In this document: positions 47,612-57,194 of the stretch, piece by piece
How positions within the stretch are numbered: the stretch's first letter is position 1
Layout: the number at the start of each line of letters is the position of its first letter
Assembly (NCBI RefSeq): GCF_016892705.1
Contig: NZ_JAFEMB010000003.1
Span: 412,434 to 476,433 of the forward strand
Length of the DNA: 64,000 nucleotides
Reading direction: 5' to 3'
Origin: Microvirga pudoricolor
Lineage (GTDB): Bacteria > Pseudomonadota > Alphaproteobacteria > Rhizobiales > Beijerinckiaceae
Position numbers and translations under genes: made by a program
Notes under the pieces: generated by a model
What the model was told of the DNA's origin: nothing
Seen by the model: the letters and a program-made list of their open reading frames with translations, nothing else
The model's database searches: none

Positions 47612-48556
47612 TCAACCAACTCGTGCGCACTCCTCCGCGATCCAATCGCCGAAACACAGCACGTTTGGGTTCTGCTGATTTTTTTTTGGATGTACAAAGT
47701 AATATGCCTCCTCACAGGGCATCGGTTTATCAAAAGCGACGGTTAGAAGCCCAGCTTCGATTTCACGCTGCACTAGAAAGTCTGGCAAAAGAGCAACGCC
47801 TAGACCGGCTACAGCGGCCTCAATGACAAGAGAATAATATTCGAATTTGGGCCCAGCGCCCCCGTGCACGCCGCTGGCTCCTGCAAAGTGAAGCCAGTCC
47901 CGCCAAAGATCCAAGCGAGTCCCGTGCTGTATCAAGGTCATATTCCGAAGCTCATCGGCCGATTTCAAAGTACCATTTAAGAGCAGCGAGGGCGCGGCAA
48001 CGGGTATCACTTGCTCAGCCATGAGGTAGCGAAGCGTGGCGCCCGCCCAGCGCGGAGTTCCAAAGTGGATTGCGGCGTGCGCTACCTCGTCCCCGAAATC
48101 AAAAGGTCGGATCGCGGAAACTAAATTGATATCAATATGGGGAAACTTCGTCAGAAACCCATTCAATCGTGGTACCAGCCACCGTGACCCAAAAGTTGGC
48201 AGGCATGCGAGTGTCAACGCTCCACCCTCACGGCCATGGGTCAAGACACGGGTTGTCGCCACTTCGATCCCATTGAGAAGCTTCCGCAACTCATTCGCAT
48301 AGTCCTCTGCCGCCAAAGTTGGGACTAGCCTCTGCTTGTCTCGACGAAAGAGACGCTCGCCCAGTTGGTCCTCGAGGCAGGAAATGCGCCGGCTCACCGC
48401 GCTCTGCGTGAGGTTGAGCTCCTCCGCGGCCTTAGTGACGGACCGGTTTCTCACGACAGCCTCAAGGCAGGCCAGATCGCGTGTCGGCGGCAGGGTACGT
48501 CGCACGATGGTCTCCAGCTCATTCCATTTCAGAATAGGCGGCTCAGCATAAGTCAT
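47612..48556 (-). CDS. LysR-family transcriptional regulator
   Basis: 314 residues from ATG 48556. The winged HTH (LACLEAVVRNRSVTKAAEELNLTQSAVSRRISCLEDQLGERLF) sits at about 27-70 and is followed by the co-inducer-binding domain, with GcvA-like features (LPTFGSRWLVPRLNGF). It diverges from the peptide-type ABC operon and probably controls it in response to a substrate. The frame stays open to 48967, but the extension lies in the intergenic region and overlaps the opposite gene. Confidence 0.92.
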   Translation of the reverse strand: MTYAEPPILKWNELETIVRRTLPPTRDLACLEAVVRNRSVTKAAEELNLTQSAVSRRISCLEDQLGERLFRRDKQRLVPTLAAEDYANELRKLLNGIEVATTRVLTHGREGGALTLACLPTFGSRWLVPRLNGFLTKFPHIDINLVSAIRPFDFGDEVAHAAIHFGTPRWAGATLRYLMAEQVIPVAAPSLLLNGTLKSADELRNMTLIQHGTRLDLWRDWLHFAGASGVHGGAGPKFEYYSLVIEAAVAGLGVALLPDFLVQREIEAGLLTVAFDKPMPCEEAYYFVHPKKNQQNPNVLCFGDWIAEECARVG

Positions 48557-48639
48557 TTTACAGGCGGCTTGAAAGGGGACATTTTGGGGAGGTCCAACCG
48601 GTTTTCCCTGAGGCACATGTGACGAAGCAGAATGACAGA

Positions 48640-48655
48640 CCTGTCGACCGACAGG
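48640..48655. promoter_or_regulatory. Inverted repeat between lysR and the ABC operon
   Basis: CCTGTCG-AC-CGACAGG is a perfect 7-2-7 inverted repeat, 28 bases before the ATPase start. It contains T-Nx-A elements as in LysR sites. Its location in the divergent promoter region makes it a candidate operator. Confidence 0.4.
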
Positions 48656-48683
48656 CCCTTGGCTCCTGTGCCGGCCCTGCCTG

Positions 48684-49529
48684 ATGATCGAGGTGCAAGG
48701 CCTTTCGAAGGAGTACATGCTAGCGACCGGGCTTCGGGCTTTGGTCAGTGGACCGCGCCATCGGTCAGTCAAGGCGGTCGACAACATCTCGTTCGCCATT
48801 CGGGCCGGAGAGGTTCTGGGCCTGGTCGGTGAATCGGGCTCGGGCAAGTCGACGACCGGAAAGCTGCTGGTCGGCCTCGAAGAGCCGACATCCGGTTCGA
48901 TCATGATCGACGGGACGGATGCGACCTCGCTGCGCAAGCGCGACCGGAAGGCATTCCATCGCCGCATCCAGATGATCTTCCAGGATCCCTACGGTTCCCT
49001 TAATCCCCAGCATACGATCAGCGAGATCGTCGCGCGTCCGCTGATCTATCAGGGTGAAGGCAATCGGGCCGAGATCGCCCGACGGGTGGCCGCCGCCCTG
49101 GACGAGGTCGGTCTGCCGTCCGACGGGAATTATCACGATAAATTTCCGCATCAGCTTTCCGGGGGTCAGCGTCAACGGGTTTGCATCGCTCGCGCCATGG
49201 TCCTAGAGCCTGCCTTCGTGGTCGCCGACGAACCCATCTCGATGCTCGACGTATCGATCAAATGGGACATCATCCGTCTGCTCAAGCGGCTGGTGCGGGA
49301 CCACGGCATATCGCTTCTCTACATCACGCACGATCTGGCAACCGTCAGCGTCGTGTGCGACCGCATCGCCATCATGTACAGGGGTACGATCGTCGAGACG
49401 GGGCCGGTGAAACAGGTTCTTGCCACGCCGCAGCACGGGTACACACGGGCTCTCATCGCCTCGATCCCGTCGGCCGACCCGGACCACGCCCGCGAGCGGC
49501 CTCCCGTCCTGTCAAGGGGCGGTCAATAA
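48684..49529 (+). CDS. Peptide-type ABC transporter ATPase (DppF/OppF-like)
   Basis: 281 residues. Walker A GLVGESGSGKSTTGK, Q-loop FQDPYGSLNP, signature LSGGQRQR, Walker B VVADEPISMLDVS and H-loop ITHDLA are all present. It energises uptake of a short peptide or related solute, with the permeases that follow. The operon order F-B-C-D differs from the usual B-C-D-F. The stop TAA overlaps the next ATG. Confidence 0.94.
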   Translation: MIEVQGLSKEYMLATGLRALVSGPRHRSVKAVDNISFAIRAGEVLGLVGESGSGKSTTGKLLVGLEEPTSGSIMIDGTDATSLRKRDRKAFHRRIQMIFQDPYGSLNPQHTISEIVARPLIYQGEGNRAEIARRVAAALDEVGLPSDGNYHDKFPHQLSGGQRQRVCIARAMVLEPAFVVADEPISMLDVSIKWDIIRLLKRLVRDHGISLLYITHDLATVSVVCDRIAIMYRGTIVETGPVKQVLATPQHGYTRALIASIPSADPDHARERPPVLSRGGQ

Positions 49530-50500
49530 TGGGACGTTATCTCGCCACCCGCCTATCCCATGTCGTCATCACGCTCTTTGCCATGATGACCCTGACATTC
49601 TTTCTGTTCCGCCTCCTGCCCGGCGACCCGACCGCGATGGTCATCAGCCCGGCGCTCGATCCGGCCGCCCAAGAGGCGATGCGGGTCCGCTTCGGTCTCG
49701 ACCGCCCGCTCGTCGAGCAATATTTCGTCTACCTCGCCAATCTCGCGCGCTTCGATTTCGGATATTCCTTCCGCACGTCCGGGCCTGTCTGGGATCTGAT
49801 CCAGGGCCGATTGGTCAACACGCTGCTTCTCATTCTGCCGTCCATGACGGCCGCTTATGCGATCGGCGCCTTTCTGGGCGCCTATATCGGCTGGCATCGG
49901 GGCAGCAGGACCGAGGCGGGGGTCATCCTTGTCGCCACCATCCTCCAATCCGCGCCGCTCTTTTGGCTTAGCATGTTGGCGATCCTGTTCTTCTCCATCA
50001 AGCTCGATCTCTTTCCGACCGGGCACATCGTGTCTCCGGGCTCGTTTCCCGAGCAGACGTGGCGGATGTACCTGACGTGGGACTTCCTCCACCATCTGGC
50101 GCTACCCTTCATGGTCAATACGCTCTATCAGCTGTGCTTTCCGTTGCTGCTGATGCGCTCAACCATGCTGTCCACAGTCGGTGAGGATTTCATCGAACTG
50201 GCGCGGATGAAAGGCCTGACGGAGCGCCAGGTTCTCTTCCGTCATGCGATGCCCACCTCGCTGCTGCCGCTTGCCACGACCTTGCCGATGATCCTCGGCT
50301 GGGCGGTCGCCGGCTCGGTAGTGATCGAAACCATTTTCAGTTGGCCGGGGCTCGGCCTGCTCATGGTCGAGGCCGTCACACAGGCGGATTATCCGCTTGT
50401 ACAGGGCGCCTTCCTGCTCATCGCGGTACTGACCGTCACAGGCACCTTCGTGGCCGACATGCTCTACGGCATGCTCGACCCGCGCATCGTCTACAGGTGA
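49529..50500 (+). CDS. Peptide-type ABC transporter permease (DppB-like)
   Basis: 323 residues. The start RLSHVVITLFAMMTLTFFLFRLLPGDP is the hallmark of this permease family; six membrane helices follow, and the EAA-like cytoplasmic loop FIELARMKGLTERQVLFRHAM contacts the ATPase. ATG 49529 overlaps the stop of the ATPase gene. Inner membrane. Confidence 0.95.
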   Translation: MGRYLATRLSHVVITLFAMMTLTFFLFRLLPGDPTAMVISPALDPAAQEAMRVRFGLDRPLVEQYFVYLANLARFDFGYSFRTSGPVWDLIQGRLVNTLLLILPSMTAAYAIGAFLGAYIGWHRGSRTEAGVILVATILQSAPLFWLSMLAILFFSIKLDLFPTGHIVSPGSFPEQTWRMYLTWDFLHHLALPFMVNTLYQLCFPLLLMRSTMLSTVGEDFIELARMKGLTERQVLFRHAMPTSLLPLATTLPMILGWAVAGSVVIETIFSWPGLGLLMVEAVTQADYPLVQGAFLLIAVLTVTGTFVADMLYGMLDPRIVYR

Positions 50501-50507
50501 GCCGGCC

Positions 50508-51371
50508 ATGATCAGACTCTGCAGCACCTTCATCAAAACGGTCTGGGCAACGCGGGCGGGCCGCGTCAGCCTGCTCGTCGTCGTCGGCTGCGTGCTGCTC
50601 GCCGTGTTCGGGCCCCTGCTGGCGCCCTACGATCCGACGATGCGCAACTATGACCAAGCCGGCAAGCTTCTCCGCTTGGCCGGACCGTCCTGGGATCATT
50701 GGATGGGCACGACTTTGCTTGGGCGCGACATCTTCAGCCAGATGATGTGGGGCGCCCGTCCGGCGCTCCTAGTTGGCGGGATCACGGCCCTGGGCACCGT
50801 CGTCATCGGGTTGAACGTAGGCCTGATCGCGGGCTATTTCGGAGGGCGTACGGACGCTATCCTGATGCGCATCACCGACATCTTTCTGGGGCTCCCGTTC
50901 CTTCCGTTCATCATCGTCGTGCTCGCCATGACCGGGCGCAGCCTGTGGACGATCATCTTCGCGATGACCATCGTCATGTGGCGCTCGACGGCGCGGGTCA
51001 TTCGGGCGCAGGTTCTATCTCTGCGCGAGATGCAGTTCGTCTCGGCGGCTCGCATCACGGGTGCAAGCGATTTCGCCATCCTCTATCGCGAGATCGCGCC
51101 AAACGTCATGCCGGTGGCACTGGTCAGCACGGCTTTCTCGCTCGCCTGGGCGATCATCACCGAAGCCAGCATCGGTTTTCTTGGTTTCGGCGATCCCACG
51201 GTCGTAAGCTGGGGCTCGATCCTGTATGACGCTTATGCGTCGCAGGCTATGTACCGCGCGCCTTGGTGGGTGGTTCCGCCCGGAATCGCCATCATGATCC
51301 TCGTATCGGCTGTGTACTTCGTCGGCCGCGCCTATGAGGAAGTCATCAATCCGCGATTGCGGAGCGTCTGA
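50508..51371 (+). CDS. Peptide-type ABC transporter permease (DppC-like)
   Basis: 287 residues. [34 protein letters not shown], and the EAA loop [22 protein letters not shown] with the family ending [14 protein letters not shown] identify DppC/OppC. Six helices. It begins 7 bases after the previous permease. Confidence 0.95.
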   Translation: MIRLCSTFIKTVWATRAGRVSLLVVVGCVLLAVFGPLLAPYDPTMRNYDQAGKLLRLAGPSWDHWMGTTLLGRDIFSQMMWGARPALLVGGITALGTVVIGLNVGLIAGYFGGRTDAILMRITDIFLGLPFLPFIIVVLAMTGRSLWTIIFAMTIVMWRSTARVIRAQVLSLREMQFVSAARITGASDFAILYREIAPNVMPVALVSTAFSLAWAIITEASIGFLGFGDPTVVSWGSILYDAYASQAMYRAPWWVVPPGIAIMILVSAVYFVGRAYEEVINPRLRSV

Positions 51372-51372
51372 C

Positions 51373-52425
51373 ATGCACCAACGATCCAACATCAACGCCG
51401 AGCCCGTCCTGCACATCAAGGGCCTCGACCTGTCCTACGCGACGGCTCATGGCAGAGCCGCCGCGCTGACGAACATCTCGCTCTCGCTAGCGCCTGGCGA
51501 AAGCTTGGGCCTCGTGGGCGAGTCCGGGTGCGGCAAGAGCACGCTGCTCAAAGCCATCATGGGTGTCATGCCGTCCAATGCGGCGATAGAAGGCGGCCAG
51601 GTCATCTTCAAGGGTGCCGACCTCGTCGCCGGCAGCAAGGAAGCATGGCGGAAGGCCAGATGGGCGGGCATTTCCATGATCGCCCAAAGCGCCCTCAACG
51701 CGCTCAACCCCGTTCGGCGCATCAGCGCCCAGATCGCCGAGGCAATCCTGACGCACAAGAGCATGCCCAAGTCGGAATTGCGAGCCCGCATCTGCCATCT
51801 GTTCGAGATCGTCGGCGTCGATCCCGAACGGATCGACGACTACCCACACCAGTTTTCCGGGGGCATGCGTCAGCGCGTACTGATTGCGATGGCGTTGGCG
51901 CTAGAGCCGTCCGTCGTGCTCGCCGATGAGCCGACAACGGCGCTGGACGTGATCGTCCAGGACCAGATTTTCAACCGGCTCCGCGCGTTGCGAGACGAGC
52001 TTGACTTCGCCATACTCCTGGTCACGCACGATCTCGCGGTGGTGATCGAGAATTGCGACCGCATCGTCGTCATGTATGGAGGCATGATCGTCGAGACGGG
52101 ACCGACGCGCGAGGTCGTTCGCGCGCCGTCGCATCCCTATACCCTGGGGCTGCGCAACGCGCTTCCACGCCTTGGGGTGGATTACGAACCGATCGCGATC
52201 CCGGGTCGTCCACCAGATCTCGTGGATCCTGCTCCCGGCTGCCGTTTCGCGGCGCGGTGCCCTTTCGCGCTGCCGGTCTGCCGCGTCGTGACGCCCGATC
52301 TATTGCCTTCCACGCCTGATCGCGCGGCTCGCTGCCATAGGGCGGGCGAAATGGAAACGCTCGCGTCGCTCGCGGGCAAGGTGGAAACCTGGAACCGGGT
52401 CGGCGATCTCGCCAATGCCCCGTGA
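51373..52425 (+). CDS. Peptide-type ABC transporter ATPase (DppD/OppD-like)
   Basis: 350 residues from ATG 51373, one base after the permease stop. Walker [16 protein letters not shown], signature FSGGMRQR, Walker [14 protein letters not shown]-loop VTHDLA. The C-terminal oligopeptide-transporter extension has the Cys-containing motif [14 protein letters not shown]. Completes the transporter; the binding protein is encoded convergently at 53329. Confidence 0.95.
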   Translation: MHQRSNINAEPVLHIKGLDLSYATAHGRAAALTNISLSLAPGESLGLVGESGCGKSTLLKAIMGVMPSNAAIEGGQVIFKGADLVAGSKEAWRKARWAGISMIAQSALNALNPVRRISAQIAEAILTHKSMPKSELRARICHLFEIVGVDPERIDDYPHQFSGGMRQRVLIAMALALEPSVVLADEPTTALDVIVQDQIFNRLRALRDELDFAILLVTHDLAVVIENCDRIVVMYGGMIVETGPTREVVRAPSHPYTLGLRNALPRLGVDYEPIAIPGRPPDLVDPAPGCRFAARCPFALPVCRVVTPDLLPSTPDRAARCHRAGEMETLASLAGKVETWNRVGDLANAP

Positions 52426-52448
52426 AATCTCAACCAAGGAGAGCTCAA

Positions 52449-52904
52449 ATGCATTACTTCGCTTATGGAAACTTGATGGACATCAACGTGATGCGCAGGA
52501 TTGCTCCTACCGCCACGGCGGTCGCCGTGGCCCGTCTCGATGATCACCAGATTTCATTCAAGCGGTGCTCGGATCCCGCGCAAGCCGGTTGCACGCTCGA
52601 CACCGTAGCGGGCTCCGAGACCTGGGGCATCCAATATGAGCTCTCGGCCGAGGACATGGCGACCCTCGACAAGGCGGCGGGGGTGCCGGCGGGCCACTGG
52701 GAACGTAAGTCGGTGACCCTTCGCGATGCCGAGGGTGCCGAGCACGAATCCACCACCTATGTCATCCCGGGGCCGTCAGGCGCCTACAGCCCACCCACCA
52801 CCTACGTGGATCCGATCTTTCGCGGAGCGAGGGATTTCGACCTTCCCGGCGACTATGTGGCCAAGCTCGAGAAGATCATCGGCGACGCACAGAAGGGTGC
52901 CTGA
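52449..52904 (+). CDS. Gamma-glutamylcyclotransferase-fold protein lacking the catalytic Glu
   Basis: 151 residues from ATG 52449, which has AAGGAGAG upstream. The start HYFAYGNLM matches the substrate loop YFAYGSNL of the family but is one residue shorter. WGIQYELS and LDKAAGVPAGHW align with WGVVWKM and LDEQEGVKSGMY of human GGCT, in which the Glu of EGV (Glu98) is catalytic; here it is Ala. It may be a different enzyme of the same fold or a binding protein. Located at the end of the peptide ABC operon, directly before the RidA gene. Confidence 0.8.
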   Translation: MHYFAYGNLMDINVMRRIAPTATAVAVARLDDHQISFKRCSDPAQAGCTLDTVAGSETWGIQYELSAEDMATLDKAAGVPAGHWERKSVTLRDAEGAEHESTTYVIPGPSGAYSPPTTYVDPIFRGARDFDLPGDYVAKLEKIIGDAQKGA

Positions 52905-52905
52905 G

Positions 52906-53250
52906 ATGCTTCACCGCATCCGGTCGAACCATCGGCTCTCGCAGGCCGTCGTTGCGAACGGTTTCGTATTTCTGTCCGGCCAAGGATCCGAGGATCCCTC
53001 CCTGGACGTGGCTGCTCAAACCAGGGACGTCCTTCACCGTATCGACGAACTGCTGAGGGAGGCTGGAAGCGGCAAGGAACGTATCGTTTTCGCTGACATC
53101 TCCCTTTCGGACATCGCCCATGCGAAGGATGTCAACACGGTTTGGGACGCATGGGTCGACCGGTCCGCGCCTCCCGCTCGGGCTTGCGCCGAGAAACGCG
53201 TTTCCGCCAAACCCTATCTGGTCGAGATCAGCGTCATCGCGGTGATCTGA
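52906..53250 (+). CDS. RidA/YjgF family protein
   Basis: 114 residues; start one base after the GGCT stop. RSNHRLSQAVVANGFVFLSGQG and HRIDELLREAGSGKERIVFADISLSD are family segments, and the conserved Arg is in PPARACAEKRVS, needed for deaminase activity on enamine/imine intermediates. The C-terminus KPYLVEISVIAVI is typical. Its place in the operon suggests the imported compound is broken down with release of a reactive imine (inference). Confidence 0.9.
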   Translation: MLHRIRSNHRLSQAVVANGFVFLSGQGSEDPSLDVAAQTRDVLHRIDELLREAGSGKERIVFADISLSDIAHAKDVNTVWDAWVDRSAPPARACAEKRVSAKPYLVEISVIAVI

Positions 53251-53276
53251 GGCGCGATATCTGTCGCGGTATAAAG

Positions 53277-53310
53277 AAGTCCGCCCCCGCGAGAGCAGGG
53301 GCGGACTTTT
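53277..53310. terminator. Bidirectional intrinsic terminator
   Basis: AAGTCCGCCCC (53277-53287) and GGGGCGGACTT (53298-53308) make a perfect 11-bp GC-rich stem with a 10-base loop, followed by TTTT on the plus strand and preceded by AA on the other. It separates the ABC-GGCT-RidA operon from the convergent binding-protein gene. Confidence 0.9.
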
Positions 53311-53328
53311 CGATTACATCGCAAAGGA

Positions 53329-54939
53329 TCATTCTGGAAAGCGCAGCATCCCTTTCGAATCCCAGGTGAAGCCGGCGGCTTTGAGAATGCCCCTCGCTTT
53401 GTCGAGATCGTATTCCGGTACCTTCAAGTTCGTGTTGCTCCAGAAGGTGTTGGCAGGAACGATCGGCGAGGGCGTCGGCGTGGCGTCGCCGCCAAGGACC
53501 TCTTCGATGATCATCTTGTACGGAATGGCATGCGCAAGGGCCTGCCGGACGGCCTTGTGCGAAAACAGTTCCGTCTTGAGGTTGTAGCGGGCCGACATAT
53601 GGCCATTCGACTGGGTCTTGATCAGGCGCAGATTTTTCTGGTCGGCGAACTCGCTGATGACTGTGGGAACCAGCGGCTGTAACGAGACGTCGATTTCGCC
53701 CTTGCGCAGAGAGGCAGCTAGCACCTCGGCCGAGCCGAACTGGATCATGAGCAGATCGGCAGGTGGCTTCATGAAGTGGCTGGCGTTGCGCTCGAGGTAG
53801 ATCTCCTGACCTTCCTTCCAGTATTTGAGTTTATAAGCTCCGCTGCCGATGAGATCGATGTTCTTGTAGTCCTGCGGCTTCGCCACGCCCTTGTCCTTGG
53901 TCACAGTGTCCCAGATATGCTTCGGCATGATGGGGATTTGGCCAAGGCCCTGCGAGATGAATGAGGCGTTAGCCTTGTTCAACGTAAAGCGGATCTTGTC
54001 GCCGTCCGCCACGGCTTCCTTCAAATCGGCCAACACACTCTTGAAGTAGATGGCATCGTTCTGCTTCAGATAGTTGAAGCTGAAGGCGGCATCCGCTGCC
54101 GTCACCGGTTTGCCATCCGAGAATTTCATCCCAGCCTTGAGACTGACGTCGATGGTCGTGTCGTTGACGACGTCGATCTTCTCGGCAGCCCACATTTCGG
54201 GCTTGCCGTTGGGAGCCGTCACCACCATCCGATCATAGACCAATCCGAGCCGGTCGAGCTCCTCAAGCGTCTTGAACGTCAATGGATTCCAACTCGCCTG
54301 ATCGATGGTCCAGCCTAGTTTGACCGCAGCCTGACCCTTCTTCGGCTTGAGGCGGAGCAGGTTCCACACTGAACGTATGCCATCGGGCGAGTTCTGGTAA
54401 CCATCCAATTGAACATTGTCGGTATTGATAGCAGTTGTGTTCTGGACTGAGGCAATGAGCCCCTCAGGCTGCTCGCCCTGGATGAAGGCTTGCATCTCGT
54501 TGATGAGGACCCGGCGCTTCTCCGGATCGTACAGCTTGCGTTGCTCTGCACTCATCGCATCGAATTTTTCCGACCTGAATGAGCCGACGTTCATGCCGCC
54601 CGGCGCTGAGTTGGTCGACCAGAACTGGGTCGCTGTGAAGAATTCGGGATCCAACCGGGCGGGCGAGCCCGAAAGCACTGACATGACGACGTCAAATTTA
54701 TGATCCGTGTACCACATACCGAGCATAGGAGCTGGAAAGGGCTGCGCGTTCAGTTGAACCGGTATTCCGAGCTTGCGCCATGCTTCAGCTATATAGTTGC
54801 TGGTCTCGTAGTAGTGCTGATACTTAGCAGCTGGCCAAGTCAGAAAATCAATCGGTGGTACCGCCTTGCCTTCCGCGGCAGCGATCGTCGGACCGGCAAG
54901 CGCAGTCACGCCAGCACAAAAGGAAATCCATTTCTTCAT
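53329..54939 (-). CDS. Peptide-type ABC transporter substrate-binding protein (family 5)
   Basis: 536 residues. The signal peptide (WISFCAGVTALAGPTIAAAEG) is followed by an SBP family 5 fold: LKAGMKFSDGKPVTAADAAFSFNYLK is the diagnostic block, and VRQALAHAIPYKMIIEEVLGG is the second. Periplasmic receptor for the convergent peptide-type permease, with which it shares the terminator between them but not the transcript. The substrate is unknown. Confidence 0.93.
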   Translation of the reverse strand: MKKWISFCAGVTALAGPTIAAAEGKAVPPIDFLTWPAAKYQHYYETSNYIAEAWRKLGIPVQLNAQPFPAPMLGMWYTDHKFDVVMSVLSGSPARLDPEFFTATQFWSTNSAPGGMNVGSFRSEKFDAMSAEQRKLYDPEKRRVLINEMQAFIQGEQPEGLIASVQNTTAINTDNVQLDGYQNSPDGIRSVWNLLRLKPKKGQAAVKLGWTIDQASWNPLTFKTLEELDRLGLVYDRMVVTAPNGKPEMWAAEKIDVVNDTTIDVSLKAGMKFSDGKPVTAADAAFSFNYLKQNDAIYFKSVLADLKEAVADGDKIRFTLNKANASFISQGLGQIPIMPKHIWDTVTKDKGVAKPQDYKNIDLIGSGAYKLKYWKEGQEIYLERNASHFMKPPADLLMIQFGSAEVLAASLRKGEIDVSLQPLVPTVISEFADQKNLRLIKTQSNGHMSARYNLKTELFSHKAVRQALAHAIPYKMIIEEVLGGDATPTPSPIVPANTFWSNTNLKVPEYDLDKARGILKAAGFTWDSKGMLRFPE

Positions 54940-55712
54940 AAGCCGCTCCCATTATTGCTTCCCAATGTCTGATTGTAATCGTGAAGTGACGGGAGCGATA
55001 ATGACTTGATACGCTATCCTCATTCCAAAACAGCATGCGCCGGTTCGAATTTTAGACCCTGGGCGTCGGGCTTTTTCTGGACCAGACAAGGATCTGGCAG
55101 CGGCATTAGCCTGCGAGTTAATGATAGCTGGCATTTCGTCGGTAAGCAGATCGATCTGAGGTCGTTGGCCTTCGATAACTCTAGGACGCACTAATCAAAC
55201 GCTGCATCGTAATGTAATACTGATACAATTGCGTGCTCCCTTGTGCTGCAGTTTCTGTTCTTGCGCGAGCTGTTCTCGCAGGAGGTTCAGACTGCCAGCA
55301 ATCCTGGCCGGGGCAGGGTGCGTGGCCTGTCGCCTGGCCCTGGGGCTGTGTGCAGGCAGTGGATCGGGGAAGGGGTATTGCTGCATCGTCTATGTTTAGC
55401 ACTGTGACCTCGAGCAGGCTCCAGCAGGTTGGTGGCGTTACTCTGACAGGTGCCATTGCCACCAACAGGCTGGCCCACTACGAAGCAACTGAAAGCAGGG
55501 CGGCGGTGACCAGTGTCATTCTCCTCCTGACCTGAGGGTCTTTGAATCAATTATCCTAACATATGCAGTTTCTGCAACTTTTGGGAGAATTCGGGACTTG
55601 TGTCTCGTAAAAACCGGGGTTTATACCACCTACAGATTGGCCCACCCATCAAAGCGTCTGCTGAGACAGCATTGAACCCGGCCAAGGCAATAGGGCCAAA
55701 CTAACTGGCGCC
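54940..55712. other. Gene-poor spacer
   Basis: 773 bases. Overlapping short frames on both strands between 55181 and 55550 have Pro/Arg/Cys-rich, non-domain translations and look noncoding. The left end should hold the binding-protein promoter. The right end adjoins the broken HU gene. Confidence 0.5.
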
Positions 55713-55985
55713 GTGGTGTCGCTGCGCCATATTGCACAGGAGATCGCGGTTGAGCATGAGTTGGCCAAGCGGCGTGCCAATGAGCTGGTTACGCAGATTG
55801 TCGAGGTCATCACCAAGCGGTTGAGGAAGGGCGACAAGATCCGCTTGTCAGGTCTGGGCATCCTGTAGGTGAAGAAGCGGGCCACCCGCATGGGCCGCGA
55901 TCCAGCCACAGGCGAGGCGATCAAAATCAAAGCCTCCAAGAAGATCGCGTTCCGAACCGCTAAGGAACTTAAAGACAGTATTTGA
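55713..55985 (+). pseudogene. HU/IHF-family DNA-binding protein gene with an internal stop
   Basis: From 55713 the frame reads VSLRHIAQEIAVEHELAKRR, ANELVTQIVEVITKRLRKGD and IRLSGLGIL, then TAG at 55866, and continues VKKRATRMGRDPATGEAIKI, KASKKIAFRTAKELKDSI to TGA at 55983. The second part is the DNA-binding arm with the GRDPATGE motif. The TAG replaces what is normally a Gln codon in GLGILQV (CAG to TAG), so a single base change disables it. The usual Lys/Pro/Ala-rich leader and start codon are not evident. Confidence 0.85.
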
Positions 55986-56081
55986 CGGGAGGTCGGACCA
56001 GAGCAGTCCAGGGTGCCCAGGGGAGGGGCTCTACCTCAACGTTCCCGCCCCTCACCCTGCTGCCAGATCGTCACCTGCTAT

Positions 56082-57194
56082 CTAAGACATTGATACAAGC
56101 CGGCTGGGCCGAAACGGTGCGAGAGCGTCTAGATTGGTATCGTCCAGCAATTCTGCTGCGACCATCGTCCCGACCGCAGGGGCGAGCGTCACTCCACTGT
56201 GCATGATAGCAACATAGTATCCGGCGATGCTGGGGAGGGGCCCGATTGCTGGTAATCCATCGGCCGGAATGGCTCTGATTCCGAGTTTGACCTCACTGGC
56301 CCTCATAGATGCCAGCTTTGGGAACATGCGGCTCGCTTCCTCGATCAAAGAGATGACCTCAGGCATGGCAGTATCAACCACCGTGTCAGGGCCTAACATA
56401 TGAATGGCGTCATTCTTACAGATCAGGAGCCCGCCTGATCGATCAGGCCGGATGTGACAGCGCGGGGTGAATAGCACATGGTTGAGATCAATTCCCGGCG
56501 CATCAACATAAACGAGTAGACCATAGCTGGGACTCATGGGAACTTGGAGTTCATTCGGCAAAACCGAGTCGTCAGCCCATCGGCCCATACAGTTAACGAC
56601 AACATCTGCGCGGTATGACAAGGCGTCGTCGGTCTCGATGCCTAGAACCTGTTGGCCATCCCACTCAATACCGGTCACTCGCGTGTTTGTAACCACGTGT
56701 GTACCGAGTGCCGAAGCTGCCGCCAAGAGACCGCGTACATATGAGGCTGTGTCGAGCCATCCTTCATCGGGAAAGAAGGTAACCTGAGCATCGGCAATTC
56801 CTACCCGGTCAATGACCGGTTCATAATCGATAGCTTGATCTCTCGTGATCCAACAAGCGTTGTAGCCCCAGTCTTGGAGGCGTTCGACGTTCTGGACATG
56901 AGCATCGCGATCAGCCGCGTCACGCCACTCAAGGCACCCAGTCTCGTGGTACCAGTCTCCCTTGAGTTCCTTTGCAATTTCCCGATGGGCAGCTCTCCCG
57001 GCGACGTTGAGATCATGATAAGCTCGCGGGGACTTGTCATGAGCGTTCACCCACGCAAAGCTGGTTGAGGATGTCCCTGAGCCAATCTCTCCAGCCTCAA
57101 TGACTGTCACCTTTGCTCCGCCTTGAGCAAGACGGAACGCGACTGAAGCCCCAATCACTCCTGCACCAATAACGATGAACGACCGCTGGGACAC
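56082..57194 (-). CDS. FAD-dependent oxidoreductase of the DAO family
   Basis: 370 residues. The FAD-binding motif VIGAGVIGASVAFRLAQGGAKVTVIEAG is at the N-terminus, with TSFAWVNAHDKSP, and the C-terminal DAO segment IRAIPADGLPAIGPLPSIAGYYVAIMHSGVTLAPAVG. It probably oxidises an amine or D-amino acid. It shares its strand with the racemase, CMD and MetQ genes upstream and is likely part of the same catabolic unit, although 213 bases separate it from the racemase gene. Confidence 0.9.
   Translation of the reverse strand: MSQRSFIVIGAGVIGASVAFRLAQGGAKVTVIEAGEIGSGTSSTSFAWVNAHDKSPRAYHDLNVAGRAAHREIAKELKGDWYHETGCLEWRDAADRDAHVQNVERLQDWGYNACWITRDQAIDYEPVIDRVGIADAQVTFFPDEGWLDTASYVRGLLAAASALGTHVVTNTRVTGIEWDGQQVLGIETDDALSYRADVVVNCMGRWADDSVLPNELQVPMSPSYGLLVYVDAPGIDLNHVLFTPRCHIRPDRSGGLLICKNDAIHMLGPDTVVDTAMPEVISLIEEASRMFPKLASMRASEVKLGIRAIPADGLPAIGPLPSIAGYYVAIMHSGVTLAPAVGTMVAAELLDDTNLDALAPFRPSRLVSMS

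Noticed and set aside
48557..48967. N-terminal extension of the LysR protein
   Set aside because: It would run across the divergent promoter and into the opposite ATPase gene; ATG 48556 gives normal length.
55181..55551. Overlapping short frames on both strands
   Set aside because: Pro/Arg/Cys-rich translations with no known domain and no ribosome site.
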